Shown: positions 40,932 to 51,514 of the stretch, one piece after another
How positions within the stretch are numbered: the stretch's first letter is position 1
How the letters are laid out: the number at the start of each line of letters is the position of its first letter
Translations under genes and position numbers: made by a program
Assembly: GCA_946902985.2 (NCBI GenBank)
Contig: OX336388.2
Span: forward strand, 131,752,346-131,816,345
Reading direction: 5' to 3'
DNA length: 64,000 nucleotides
DNA from: Meconema thalassinum
Lineage: Eukaryota > Arthropoda > Insecta > Orthoptera > Tettigoniidae
Notes under the pieces: model-generated
Database searches by the model: none
The model's input: only the letters and a program-made list of their open reading frames with translations
What the model was told of the DNA's origin: nothing

Positions 40932-42557
40932 ATTTTTGTCATCATCATCTTCGTTTCCCGTTTCCAGCTTCCTGGGTCGGGTTGTGAATTAAGGACCTCC
41001 AACGTTTCCTGTCTCTCCACCACTCCTCGCCTGTTTTTAGTACTTCTTCAGGTTTTCCTCCTCTCTTCTCTACACACTCCCACACTGTATCTGCCCATCT
41101 CTTTCGGGGCCTTCCTCGTGGTCTCTTCCCTGTCATCTTTTCACAGAAAGTTTTCTTTGGTACTCTCTCCTCTCCCATTCTCATCATATGTCCATACCAC
41201 TTTAACTTTGTTGTTTCTATCCTGTCCTGCAGCTTCAAGATTCCTGTCCTTTTTCTAATCTCTTCATTTCTAACTCTATCTCTTCTGGTCTTGCCCTCTA
41301 TACCTCTTAGGAATTTCATCTCCGCGGCTTGTATTCTACTCTCCTCTCTTTTTGTAGTAGTCCACGCTCCAGCTGCATATGTTAGTATGGGTCTGTAGTA
41401 GGTTGAATATAATACATTTTTACATTTCTTTGGGACATCTCGGTTCCACAGAATACCCCTTATGCTCTGGTAAAAACTGTTCGCTTGTTGTATTCTCTTT
41501 CCAATTTCCTCAGTTATCCTTCCATCTTCTGTGATCACACTTCCCAAGTACTTGAAACTTTTAACCACTTCTAGAATTTTCCCATTCAATTCTATCTTTC
41601 CTCTTCCTTCCTTCCTTCCTCTTGACATTACCATTGTCTTGCTCTTCTCTGTGCTTACTTTCATCCCATATTTCTCAATTTCTTGATTCCATACATCTAG
41701 TTGTTTTTGTACTTCCTTTTCATCCTCTCCCCATATCACTATATCATCTGCAAACAGCATGGCCTTTGTTGCCTCTTGTCCCCATCTCTGTTTAACATTC
41801 TTGTGAATTTCATCCATGACTATGATGAATAGTAAGGGGGACAATACACTTCCCTGTCGGAGGCCTGTTTCCACTTTAAACCATTCTGTTTCTCCTATAC
41901 TGGTCTTCACGCTACTCACACAATATTTGTACATAGCTTTTAACATTTGGACATCAGCTCCGTTAACTCTCCTTTTCCTTAATACATTCCAAACCACCTG
42001 TCGAGGCACACTGTCGTACGCTTTCTCAATATCAATAAATGTCATCACCATGTCTTTTCCAAATTCCCATCTTTTCTCCATCATTTGCCTTACTGCAAAG
42101 ATTAGGTCAAATGTTGATCTGTCTTTCCTAAAACCATACTGTTCTTCTTCCATCTCTCCTTCTATCTTCCTCCTCAGTCTGCCTTCCAAAACTCTCTCAA
42201 AGATCTTAGCTACATGAGCGATAAGAGTGATCCCTCTGTAGTTATTGCATTCCTTTTTGTCACCTTTCTTAAAAATCGGGATAATTAATCCCTTTCCCCA
42301 TTCTTCTGGAATCTCTTTCTTTTTCCAAATTATTCTAAATAATCTATACAACCACTGTACACCTATTGGTCCCGCTGCTTTTATCATTTCCGCGGACACC
42401 TCATCCTCTCCTGCTGCTTTACCGCTCTTCATCTTCTGTATGGCTTCCTCTATTTCTAGCATAGTGATCTCCTTTTCTTGTTCTTCTTTTTCTTCCATGG
42501 TTTCTTCTTGCTCTTTTTCATCTTCCAGTAAAACACGCAATTATGTGGGTAGAAGGG
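40932..42557 (-). mobile_element. 5'-truncated RTE-like LINE with 10-bp duplication
   Basis: aagaatattt lies at 40922-40931 and 42558-42567. The 3' end at about 40937-40948 has a short GAT repeat. It carries an uninterrupted 531-residue frame. It lies antisense within intron 3 of the host gene. Confidence 0.9.
40945..42540 (-). CDS. LINE reverse transcriptase (C-terminal 531 residues, intact frame)
   Basis: Reverse transcriptase of a non-LTR retrotransposon, which copies element RNA at the nicked target. Visible in order: a Glu-rich lead-in (residues 7-28), NNYRGITL, YGFRKDRSTFD, MTFIDIEKAYDSVPR, GLRQGSVLSP, the catalytic FADD at about 263-266, FKYLGSVI, and the C-terminal YGHMMRMGEERVPK and GRPRKRWADTV. 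The apurinic endonuclease normally upstream is absent because the copy is 5'-truncated. The absence of stops over 1.6 kb suggests recent insertion. Expression from this site is unlikely, as no promoter would be retained. Confidence 0.93.
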   Translation of the reverse strand: MRVLLEDEKEQEETMEEKEEQEKEITMLEIEEAIQKMKSGKAAGEDEVSAEMIKAAGPIGVQWLYRLFRIIWKKKEIPEEWGKGLIIPIFKKGDKKECNNYRGITLIAHVAKIFERVLEGRLRRKIEGEMEEEQYGFRKDRSTFDLIFAVRQMMEKRWEFGKDMVMTFIDIEKAYDSVPRQVVWNVLRKRRVNGADVQMLKAMYKYCVSSVKTSIGETEWFKVETGLRQGSVLSPLLFIIVMDEIHKNVKQRWGQEATKAMLFADDIVIWGEDEKEVQKQLDVWNQEIEKYGMKVSTEKSKTMVMSRGRKEGRGKIELNGKILEVVKSFKYLGSVITEDGRITEEIGKRIQQANSFYQSIRGILWNRDVPKKCKNVLYSTYYRPILTYAAGAWTTTKREESRIQAAEMKFLRGIEGKTRRDRVRNEEIRKRTGILKLQDRIETTKLKWYGHMMRMGEERVPKKTFCEKMTGKRPRGRPRKRWADTVWECVEKRGGKPEEVLKTGEEWWRDRKRWRSLIHNPTQEAGNGKRR

Positions 42558-42842
42558 AAGAATATTTCAATATTTGTGAACGCCAGTGTATGGCCAAGAA
42601 TGTTGTTGGGCCGGTACAAGTATTTAAACTCTGACTGCGGCAAGAGTTTCAGAATAAAAGAAAGTTTTCCTGTAACCTATGAATGACTGGCATTTGAATG
42701 TTCCTATTCCTAAGGGTTATAAAAAAAAAAGGAGAAATAAACATTACTTAGTGATACGCAAAATATAAGAAGAGTTGCTAAATAAGTTTGATACAGTATG
42801 TTACACCTGCCTGTCTATCTGATGATTGTATTGTGTGTTTAG

Positions 42843-43098
42843 TACAAACGAGGAGCTGCAGGCCACTCTGCAGGAACTGACAGACCTGCAGGCGCAGCTG
42901 ACGGAGCTGCAGGCAGAGAACGAACGACTGGCCGAGGACAAGCGCATGTTGCTAGAGTCCCTATGTCGGCAGACGGAGCGGCTCGATGAATCGTGCTCCA
43001 GGGTGGATGCCCTCCAGGATCTACTGCTGCGAGACGGCAATGAAGGAGAGGCCAACACCAACACTGAGCGTGAGCAGAAGCTCGTAGATTTGCTCAAG
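42843..43098 (+). CDS. SPECC1L: SPECC1L-like protein, exon 4
   Basis: It completes codon 197 (Ser) and encodes residues 198-282; acceptor TGTTTAG|T, donor AAG|GTGAGC. TNEELQATLQELTDLQAQ and ENERLAEDKRMLLESLCRQT closely follow the conserved SPECC1L family coiled coil. The remainder (ALQDLLLRDGNEGE) is more variable. Heptad repeats run through most of it. Confidence 0.93.
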
Positions 43099-43454
43099 GT
43101 GAGCCAAGAGAAGTGTACAATAAAACTCGTTAACTTGAAGTGATTGGGACAGTACAAGAGGATTTTGAATTACAGATTTTCGAATGAACCAAACCATCCG
43201 TGCCAAAAGAAAAAAAAAACCTAGTGGCCAATGGAAACTTGCAATTACTGATATGCTTTCTTGAAACTCTTGATTAATAATTTATCCAATAGCTTTCAAA
43301 TAATATCCAAATGTAGTAGTATACAGAGAAATCTTTTTTGGACGACTTGGAACATAATCTATAGCTCTCATACCGCGGAAATACATTCTTACTGTATTAA
43401 ACAAATATTACAATATGAGGAGGAATCTGTTGCGGAAAGCAATATATATATATA
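43099..43454. other. Intron 4 sequence without recognised features
   Basis: No exon or repeat recognised; a (ta)n run precedes the Tigger element at 43444-43456. Confidence 0.35.
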
Positions 43455-43456
43455 TA

Positions 43457-44473
43457 CAGTGGAATCTCGTTGGCACGTTCTCGGTTACGACGTTTTCCCG
43501 CTTAGCGCGATGATTTTCTCAAGTCCCAGTCCCAATTCTACAAAATACATGTTGATATATCCCCTTAATACGTTCTCTATTCCCGCTTACGACTATCAAA
43601 TTTCCGTTGTACTATTTGTACGCAAACCGGATTTTATTCTTATTTCATTATAAAATTCGGGTTCTGGAAAACACGACGCGATATTGCCTCATATTCTCTG
43701 ATAGTTATTGACAGTGTAGATGATTTCATTGTGTTTGACGGCGTAGAAATGGCTATAGCTATGACGCAACACAGGTGACGTGTCTCTCTCCCGCTGCCCT
43801 TCACCCCCTTCCCTTTGTTTATTTCTCACGTAGGCACATTATTGTCTTCGTGTTCCGCACTATTGTCTTCTAGTTCTTAGTGTTCACGTCCAGTTATGAC
43901 CTATTTTATTGCGTGTTTCATAATGGATAAGAAGAAAGTACGGCAGATAACTAATGACGAGAAGATTAAATACATTCGAGACGTGGACTGCAATCCTCAC
44001 ATGAAGCGTGTGGATATAGCGCGAAAGTGGAACATTCCTCCGTCTACACTGAACACGATTCTCGGCAAAAGGAAGGAAATTGAACGTGCATTTGAAGAAG
44101 GGGTGAGTGGCAAAAGGAAACGTGTGCGAGAGGGACAGTTTCCTGAACTAGAAAGCACTTTATTGAAGTGGTTCAAGCAAGCACATGCTTCAAACATATG
44201 CGTGCGCGGTCGCCGGCGATAGAGCCGTCACTGGCGGAGCGCGAGTGCGAGAATGTCCTTGCTGATCAAATATAAAGAAAGACCCTGTATTATATGTGTT
44301 TGGAAGCGGATGGGGAACATTTTCAGCATGTACTGTAAATCATGGCCAGTAAAACTGCATGGTAGGCTAGTGATTTTAAGCACCGTATTCTGCCGTAGGC
44401 CTACATATGTTTTCCCGCATATGACGTCCAAATTTTTCAGTCCCTTGAAAAACGTACTAACAAGATTCCACTG
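43457..44473 (+). mobile_element. pogo/Tigger element, internally deleted, 1017 bp
   Basis: The left end CAGTGGAATCTCGTTGGCACG and the reverse complement of the right end (CAGTGGAATCTTGTTAGTACG) are flanked by TA (43455-43456 and 44474-44475). It keeps only the N-terminal DNA-binding part of its transposase. Confidence 0.88.
43923..44222 (+). pseudogene. Tigger transposase N-terminal (CENP-B/psq-type HTH) fragment
   Basis: The start MDKKKVRQITNDEKIKYI leads into MKRVDIARKWNIPPSTLNTI, a psq-type helix-turn-helix of pogo/Tigger transposases. A second HTH begins with FPELESTLLKWFKQAHA. It terminates after about 99 residues (in-frame upstream ATG at 43896 adds 9). The DDE domain is deleted, so it could at most bind DNA. 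Confidence 0.8.
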
Positions 44474-44475
44474 TA

Positions 44476-45078
44476 TAAGGAGTGATCAAAAAAGTTTGTT
44501 TGATGGCCGTACAGTCCAGAATTTATATGCCAATGGGTAAAATTGCTATGAGTATTGGAGCACTTATCCCACCGACGCACCAGGTTGACGATACCCGTGT
44601 GGTAAAGCACCTTGTCCTGCTTCGTGGAAAAGTTCGTATCCGCCTGCTGCACATCCACGTCTGACAGGAATCGTTGACCCTTCAAGGCCATTTTTAAGGG
44701 GCCGAAGGCGTGATAATCGCATGGGGCGAAACACTCGAATTTGCGTACCTTCTGCGTTACGACCTTTGCGGTATGGAGATGTGAGTTATCATGAAGCAGC
44801 AGCACTCCTTGTTGCAGTTTTCCCGGTCGTTTTGCCTTAATTGCATGCCGTAATTTCTCAATTGTTGTGCAGTACCGTTCCCCAGTGATGGAGATACCAG
44901 GTTTCTTGAAATCAATAAGCTATGGGCCCAGTAATCAAAGAGGAGGGTGAGAGGGTGGTTGACTCTTGAATTTCTTGTAACGCTGGAGTCCGTGCTTATA
45001 TACCCGCATCAGAGTTGTGCTATGTTGCATAGATACAGCAGCAACGCCCTCAAATGGAAACATTTTGATCACTCTTTG
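44476..45078 (-). mobile_element. mariner-like element, internally deleted
   Basis: Inverted ends '.aa(g/a)gagtgatcaaaa' are flanked by TA (44474-44475 and 45079-45080). The minus strand at 44437-44805 reads LLLHDNSHLHTAK, CDYHAFGPLKMALKGQRF and LVRRWDKCSN, the C-terminal part of a mariner transposase. Here it reads CDYHAFGP where catalytically competent relatives have SDYH, and the upstream half is deleted. Its left TA is also the right TA of the Tigger element. Confidence 0.85.
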
Positions 45079-45169
45079 TACATTGCATTATTCATATAAT
45101 GAAAAATACATATTTGTAACCATCGTAGTTAAGTACGAGAAGAAAATAGTTGTCCACATGATATAAACC

Positions 45170-45980
45170 ACATTTGCTGATGTTCTGATTTGGGGAGAGA
45201 ATGGGAATGTGGTCCTAGAACAGCTGGATGTACAGAAGGAAAATATTGAGTAATGGGAAATGAAAATCAGTTTAGATAATAGTAAGACAATGGTAATGAC
45301 AAGAGGGAGGAAAGAAAGAAGGAAAAGGGATTGTTAAAATTGGAGATGTAGATCTGGAAGTAGTCGAGCACTTCAAATATTTAGGAAGTGAATTGATGGA
45401 AAATGCAAGATTGGATGTGGAGATAATAAGGGAATACAATGCAATGTGGGAGTTTTTCTACCATCAGGTTTGGAGTTTAATTTGGTATAGAGACACACCA
45501 CTGAAGGCTAAAAGTGATGTACAAGATCTATTACTTACCAATAATGATGTATGGAGCAGAAACTTGGCCGATGACAAGGAGAGATGAAAGTAGAATACAT
45601 ACAGCCGAAATGAAATTCCTGAGTAGTATGGTACAGAAGACTGGTGGAGTGAGAAATGAAGACATTCGAAAGGAAGTGAATGTACAGAAGCTGAATGATG
45701 AGCTGGAGCAGAACAGATTGAGATGGTATGGACATGTGAAAAGGATGAATGATGAAAGAATGCCGAAACAAGTGATGGAGAGACGGATGACTAGAAAGAG
45801 AGGATGGGGAAGACCTAGAGTATGGGGGATGGATTCGGTGGAGGACAGTATGAGAGAACGGAACCTGGAGTGGAGTTCAGTGGTTGAGGAAGGATGGTGG
45901 ACAGACAGACAGACCCGGCCCAGGCTGGAAAAACTGAAATTGATGATAGTGAGATTGGTTTGCGTGAAAGAATTCTAGTG
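45170..45980 (+). pseudogene. RTE-like LINE fragment, same lineage as 40932-42557
   Basis: Pieces read VLIWGENGN, SKTMVMTRGRKE, LEVVEHFKYLG and, in the longest frame (45514-45978), MYGAETWPMTRRDESRIH, AEMKFL and RLRWYGHVKRMNDERMPK. Frameshifts and stops are present. It is in the same orientation as the host gene, opposite to the intact copy. Confidence 0.85.
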
Positions 45981-46764
45981 ACTTCTGCTAGATATTTCCG
46001 GGTGTGATTGATGTGTGGCTCACTTCTGTGTGGTTGGTGGAAGTACGATACTCCCCGCCCAATGAGTTTCTGGAAAAGGGGCATACTCGTTTAACCCAGG
46101 TCTATCTACTGGTTGACTGCTTGTTCGCCTCATATTTGGCAAGGTTCATCATAATCGGATTATTGCTCCAGCAAACTGGGTAAAATTTTTGGACCTCTTC
46201 CACTTTTATCGATCCAAAACTACTTTGTCTCCTTCCGAAGTCTTCTTTTATTACATATACCTTCTTACATTATCAGAAGGCTTGTTTCATAATTCTATTC
46301 TTGACACACAAGCTCTGTTAGACAGGTCTGTAAATCATTGATGATAATGACCCTTTAACCTTGAATGGATTAAAAATTACTTATTGTTTCGAGTATTATT
46401 TAGATGAAGTTAACTTTTGTATCTTCTGTTTGAAGTGTTTCCTTAACTTTTTTTGACGTTGAGTGTTTCAAGGCTGTATGTAAGTAGTTATTGGAAAAAA
46501 ATAAGCTGTCATTGTGTTTTTTTTTTTCTCTTTTCGAGCGAAGTGGTACTTCTCGATCCACTACCAGGTTTTGCACTTAATTAAAAAAAAAAGATTATTT
46601 TAAGATTCTGTTTGAGACTTCTGGGTTTTGACCAAAGTTCTTAAACTCCTGATTCCAATTTTCTAGTTATTCTCCTACCTGTTTTTCTGTTTTCCCCCTA
46701 AATACAAGGTTGTCTTAATTATACCACCCAATACTTACACCCTCTTCTTTGTTGCTACATTCAG
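45981..46764. other. Intron 4 sequence; contains dispersed-repeat fragment
   Basis: 46465-46625 is related to 33965-34075. No other feature recognised. Confidence 0.4.
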
Positions 46765-47031
46765 AGTGGTCAGGAGAAGCGCGAGGGTCTTCTCCTGAAG
46801 CAGGAGGAGCTGACTACCCAGGTGTCAGAGTTGCGGCAAGGTCTGGACTCGAGCGAGCAGGAAGTGGTTCGGCTTACAGATCGGGTCAGGCTGCTGGAGT
46901 CGACTGTGGATGCTACACACGCCGAGCGTAAGCAGGTGGAGGAGGAGCTGGACAAGGCGAGAGAAGAGAGCTCGTCCCGTAGCATCGAGATCAGTAGGTT
47001 GTCCAAACTGCTGGATAATGCACGCGCCCGG
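46765..47031 (+). CDS. SPECC1L: SPECC1L-like protein, exon 5
   Basis: Residues 283-371, phase 0: acceptor ATTCAG|AGT, donor CGG|GTATGT. Continuous coiled coil (LLLKQEELTTQVSELRQGLD; VRLTDRVRLLESTVDATHAE; SRLSKLLDNARAR). Strongly heptad-patterned and GC-rich; no stop or frameshift. Confidence 0.9.
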
Positions 47032-48174
47032 GTATGTACCTCCACAAGTTCCATTTTTGGTTTGTTAATAATTTCAACACCATATGTAATATCCCCTATC
47101 TAGAAGCCATATTACAACAGTACATTTTAATTGGAAACTGACAAATCTTTAAATCTAATTTATTGTGTAATATTGCATTCTTCTCACTAAGAAAAAATAA
47201 AATAAAAAATAAAATTAAAAAAGGCATACAAAGACTGAATCGGACAATTACAATTACAAAAGTCAACATGATTTTTTGTGACTATTCTCCCAATGTGCAA
47301 TTCGTTCTTTTCGTCCTGAAATGAAGGAAAATCAATAATATAATCTTACTAAATTAGTGGACATTTTTTTTTTTTTTTTTAATTTTTTTTCCCCTGACAT
47401 TTTGATATACGAAATTTGCTTCAGAGGACTAATGGAAAATTCTATCCAGCTTATACCCAATTAGGTCCCCTGCAAATAGAAAAATAACCTGGTAGATCTG
47501 TTGCGGTGTGTTTTAGTGATTGTTTCATAGAAAAAGTAGGCTATAATGAAAGACTAAAAAAATCCAGAAAAGTTCATGATTTATTTTGTGCTCGGCAACG
47601 GTTCTTCCATACTACAGGGTCATCATTTTAAATCCCCTCTGTACACGCCGCTAGGTCGGTAAAGATGACCTTGGCAGGCGCAGCCTTATCTCCCCAGTGA
47701 ACACGCGCGCCGAGACCGGCAATACCGGTAATGTTACAATAAGCTGTAGTATCTCCGGTGTCATAAGATTGTGAAGTGTTCGTTGAGCCAGCAAGCGGGT
47801 GTCAGTGAGGGAGCTTGCCGAGCATTGATTGGTATCGGAGGTGACTTAAATTGATGACCTGGTATTTTAACTAAGTTTTCTGTTATTTTATGCTGAAATG
47901 AACCAGTCACACAAAGGGAGAAAAGTCTCAAAAATCTTGTTGACTGGTGTAATCATTTGGATGTTCTGATTGATATATTTTCCTGTATAGTTTTAAATTT
48001 ACAATTCAAATCCCTTAATATTGAATTTTTAAATACCATAAACTATAACTGGAGAACACCAATTGCAGGTTTCCGAAAAAAGTGTTCGGACCATTTTTTG
48101 ACTCCGCATATCAAAGCTGGAAAAAAAAAATCAAATAAAAACATACTCGCTATCACAGCAAGCACCAATACTCA
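47032..48174. other. Intron 5 sequence without recognised gene
   Basis: A (t)n tract at about 47367-47390 and a GC-richer patch at 47640-47840 that may belong to an unrecognised element. No ORF with similarity. Confidence 0.35.
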
Positions 48175-48370
48175 ACATCAATAGCTCCAGAAGACTTCAA
48201 TGGGCTGGTCATTTACTAAGGATGGGAGATGATAGGATGGACGAATTTTCTGGAAAATCTCCAAACTTTGTAGACATCTGAATGTGAACAACTGGCAAGA
48301 ACTCGCCCAAAGCAGAGTTCAGTGGAGGCATTTTGTGAGATCGGCGCGAGATCTTCGTGTCCCATAGAAG
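48175..48370 (+). pseudogene. LINE ORF2 C-terminal fragment
   Basis: The plus strand reads LQ..MGWSFTK with a broken 'WAGHvlRM' motif, then NNWQELAQSRVQWRHFVRSA and RDLRVP before a stop. This matches the usual end of several arthropod LINE ORFs. Only about 60 residues remain. Confidence 0.6.
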
Positions 48371-48443
48371 CCTTCTGAGTGAGCATAAACTGTAACTCTA
48401 CCAAAATGTAGGTGACTTTTTGACATTCTGTCTTGTTAACCAG

Positions 48444-48632
48444 ATCGAGGAGCTGGAGCAGTCTCGGGAGATGGCGGATAAGAGCGAGCTGGACGAGATG
48501 CTGGATACAGCTCATCGCGAGAAGGATGCACTGGAATCTCAGGCGGCCTCTCTACAGGAACAGCTCTCTCGCAGTCAGTGCGAGTGCACCAGGCTTCGCG
48601 AGCAACTACAGCAGCTTCAGGAGGAGTGCAAG
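48444..48632 (+). CDS. SPECC1L: SPECC1L-like protein, exon 6
   Basis: Residues 372-434, phase 0: acceptor TAACCAG|ATC, donor AAG|GTGAGC. Coiled coil with DKSELDEMLDTAHREKDALE and ASLQEQLSRSQCECTRLREQ. The 'ELDEMLdtar.EKd.LE..aaSLQEqLa' pattern matches the family's central coiled coil. Confidence 0.9.
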
Positions 48633-48845
48633 GTGAGCCTCAGTTCTGATCTAACTTGACCTACTAAAAAGTAAGCATAGCTTCCCTTCCACCATATATA
48701 AAAAATAAAAGGAAGGAAATTGTTACAAACAAATAACAATACTGGCAGTTCTCCTGAGAAGTAAACAAAGCTAATTTCTAATTAGTTAACGGGAGCTATT
48801 TGGATTTCTCTTCTGTGCATAGGTGTTTGTGGGTGATAAATTCTA

Positions 48846-48990
48846 GGGATGAAAAGTTGGTTGGTTGGTTCCTCAGTTTAGGGACTGGGACAACGCGGTC
48901 ATGTGGCCCCCTGTACTTTGGGTGTGTGTAGAGTCTGTCTGATAACCGGTGTTAATTGTGATGACTGTATTAGTGTGTATGAAAAGTCAG
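48846..48990 (-). mobile_element. SINE (family D), 3' fragment, minus strand
   Basis: The reverse complement reads 'cactaatacagtcatcac', 'gttatcagacagac' and 'cacacacccaaagtacag', the family D tail, ending beside a (ggtt)n run at about 48856-48870. Confidence 0.65.
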
Positions 48991-49034
48991 TTCATAAACA
49001 CAATTTTTCAGTTCAGACAGTTAACTGTTTGGTA

Positions 49035-49677
49035 TACGAGGGCTGCCTTTTTTTCAACCTCCGATGGGCTTAAAATCATTTTGTTATGTCCATCTTTTTT
49101 TAAATTTTCATTACTAAACGTTTTGCACTTATTTTTCAACATAACGCCAAAACGATTGAGGCATTTGACACTAGCTTTCCAGTGCCCTCTCTAAAGAATT
49201 CTGCTGCCAGCGAGGTGGGTGCGTCTGGACAGTCTCCTGAAGTTCTTCGTTGGTGACGAGACGTTGATGCCCAACCATACTTTCAATTCTTGAAAGAGGT
49301 GAAAATCACTCGGTGCTAGGTTTGGACTAAATGGTAGGTGGTCGAAACCTTCCCACTTAAATTATTTGAGAAGGTCTTTCGTCACTTTGGCACAGTGTTA
49401 TCGTGCATTGCCATGGATCAAAACCACGACGGACGAGAGCATGCCTCATAGTTTGCTTTGAATTGATCTGCTTGCAGAAAACATTATCACACTGCGCAAC
49501 TCACACTTGGTGGGTATATCGATGGTAGCGGCAGTCTTCAATTGCCCGTATCTCGGCTAAGACTGGTACATTGGAGAGACGTAGCGCAATTGCATGACTC
49601 ACAGACCTGGCTCCCGCTTATCTCTGGCTTGCATAGATGCATGATCGGAGGTTGAAAATAGAAAATCAGCCCTCTTG
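49035..49677 (-). mobile_element. mariner-like element relic, 643 bp
   Basis: Inverted ends 'gagggctg...ttttcaacctccga' are flanked by TA (49033-49034 and 49678-49679). The minus strand reads LAPSDFHLFQELKVWLG, the mariner transposase region around its third catalytic Asp, with stops on either side. Confidence 0.85.
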
Positions 49678-50422
49678 TACTTCCATTAAAACACAACTCC
49701 GTAAAGCACATACAATACATATATAGACATAGTGTTAAGGAACGTCTACAGTCTAAATTGTCTAATTTAGTATTCTTAAGGAAACTAAACAGTTATTTGT
49801 CTTCTGATAAAACAATTTCCTTTTCGACTTATTTGCTCTTTATTTTCCGGTCTCCCTAGAATTATAAATTACAGAAAATAAATAAATTCCCTAAAATGCT
49901 ATTTAATAATATTATGCCATACTTCCTGGCATAATTGTTACCATGGCATTGTCGCACCCTAGTTTTCAAATAAAATAAATTAAAAAATAAAAGCTTTATA
50001 AAATTCTGTGGCATAATCGTCGCATAACACATTTGTATTTGTGCGCTGGTTGGTTGCACGCGCTGCAGCGAACATATAACCTGGCATGACCTTGTCAGAA
50101 GCAAGGAGTCTCTGACCCTGTGACAGAGGTTAGAATATGTTAAATAGATTGCCTCAGATGTAGGGTGTGGTTACTGCATGGAGAGCTGCATCCAGTCTTT
50201 CCAGTCGTAAGACTCAAACACGAGAAAAAAAGAAGAAGAATGTGGTTTTTCGTCTTTGAACTTTGAATATTCTGTGCATAATCATTGCACCCTGCTTTTC
50301 TTCTAAGAATTTTAGGCTAAAAAGATGCGACGATTATCCCAGCAAATACACAATTTTTTGTGAGTTTCTGTCCACTGTATATCTGCCTTCTATTTTCCTA
50401 TATAGAATTTATATGTCATGGT

Positions 50423-50423
<1 letters not shown>

Positions 50424-50454
<31 letters not shown>

Positions 50455-50456
50455 TA
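50424..50456. repeat. (TTTC)n microsatellite
   Basis: About eight tandem 'tttc' units, followed by a short 'tatc' run. Confidence 0.9.
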
Positions 50457-50584
50457 TCTATCTTTTTGCATGCTGTCTCCTTTTTCCATCTAATGATTAT
50501 TTATTAAAAACCTGCAATCCTCCACAAGCATTTTTGCTCTCTATATCCTTAGATTAATAGTAGTTTGCTATGTTGTTGATTCAG

Positions 50585-50854
50585 GTTATCCGTAACAACT
50601 CCAAGTGTGCACTGAGTGACCTGGAATACCAGCGGGACTCTCTACGTCAGGAGAAGCAGCAACTAGTGACGGACCTGCAGGTGGCCCAGGAGTCGACGGC
50701 TGAGCTTCAAGTGCAGTGTCAGTACCACCTGGAAGACAAGCGCCAGCTCAAGGCCGTGTTGTCAGAGACCCAGCGCCATCTGGCCGAGGTGGAGAGGAAA
50801 CTCGCTGAGCAGGAGAAATTGCTCCAAGAGGAACATCGCTTGCGTGTGGAAGAG
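50585..50854 (+). CDS. SPECC1L: SPECC1L-like protein, exon 7 (last found)
   Basis: Residues 435-524, phase 0: acceptor TTGATTCAG|GTT, donor GAG|GTGGGC. Coiled coil (CALSDLEYQRDSLRQEKQQL; EDKRQLKAVLSETQRHL; ERKLAEQEKLLQEEHRL). The reading frame continues briefly into the intron. No further exon, including the family's conserved coiled-coil end or the calponin-homology domain, was recognised from here to 64000, so the gene continues past the window or the next intron exceeds 13 kb. Confidence 0.88.
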
Positions 50855-51486
50855 GTGGGCACCTCCAGATTTAAGTCAATTACGGTTGCTTGGTTCATGT
50901 CAGAATTGGTTTATATTTTGTGTTCGGATGGCTGACAATGCAGTTCCGTCACCATCACGAGGCCCAGTATTTCCTCTCGATTTGAACCACCACGCGGGTC
51001 ACGCACCAGGTTCTGCGAGTTGGATAAGCTTGGTAGAACTCGTCTTACCGACGTTGATAACTCCGCTTAATACAACTTTTAAAGAGTTCCACGCAAATAT
51101 CTCGCTCAGTTTGGTGGATATGCAGTAAACGTGTTACAGCATTAGGTGTGCTCGGGCCACCACATTAGACAACTCCTGTAACTATGGCCACTAAGTGGCA
51201 CTTTGATTAGCAACCTATAGTGGCTGACTCACTTGGTGACCTGTCCCTTAGTGGGTCAAGACTTAAATCTCTAGAATTTCTTCATTGAATGATTCACTTT
51301 GGTTTACACTATACAAGAACTGTTCATAGATTTTGAATGGGAATTGTTTTAGTTCTGCTGCAGATCAAATCTGTAATTTGCTTGACATCAGAGTAGCAGA
51401 GTCATTCTGATACGTTTCATTGCATACTTCTTGTTATTTATCAGCAATACTATGTACTGCTTGTAAAATCTTGATAGTTACACTTA
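50855..51486. other. Intron 7 sequence without recognised features
   Basis: No exon-like or repeat signal beyond short palindromes. Confidence 0.35.
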
Positions 51487-51514
51487 CAGTTGAACCTCGA
51501 CATAAGCCTCTGTT

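Noticed and set aside
41816..42217. 133-codon plus-strand ORF and neighbours at 40767-42634
   Set aside because: Antisense shadows of the LINE reverse transcriptase.
50839..51128. Extension of exon 7 beyond 50854
   Set aside because: Coiled-coil pattern and GC bias stop at a GTGGGC donor; the following residues are not family-like.
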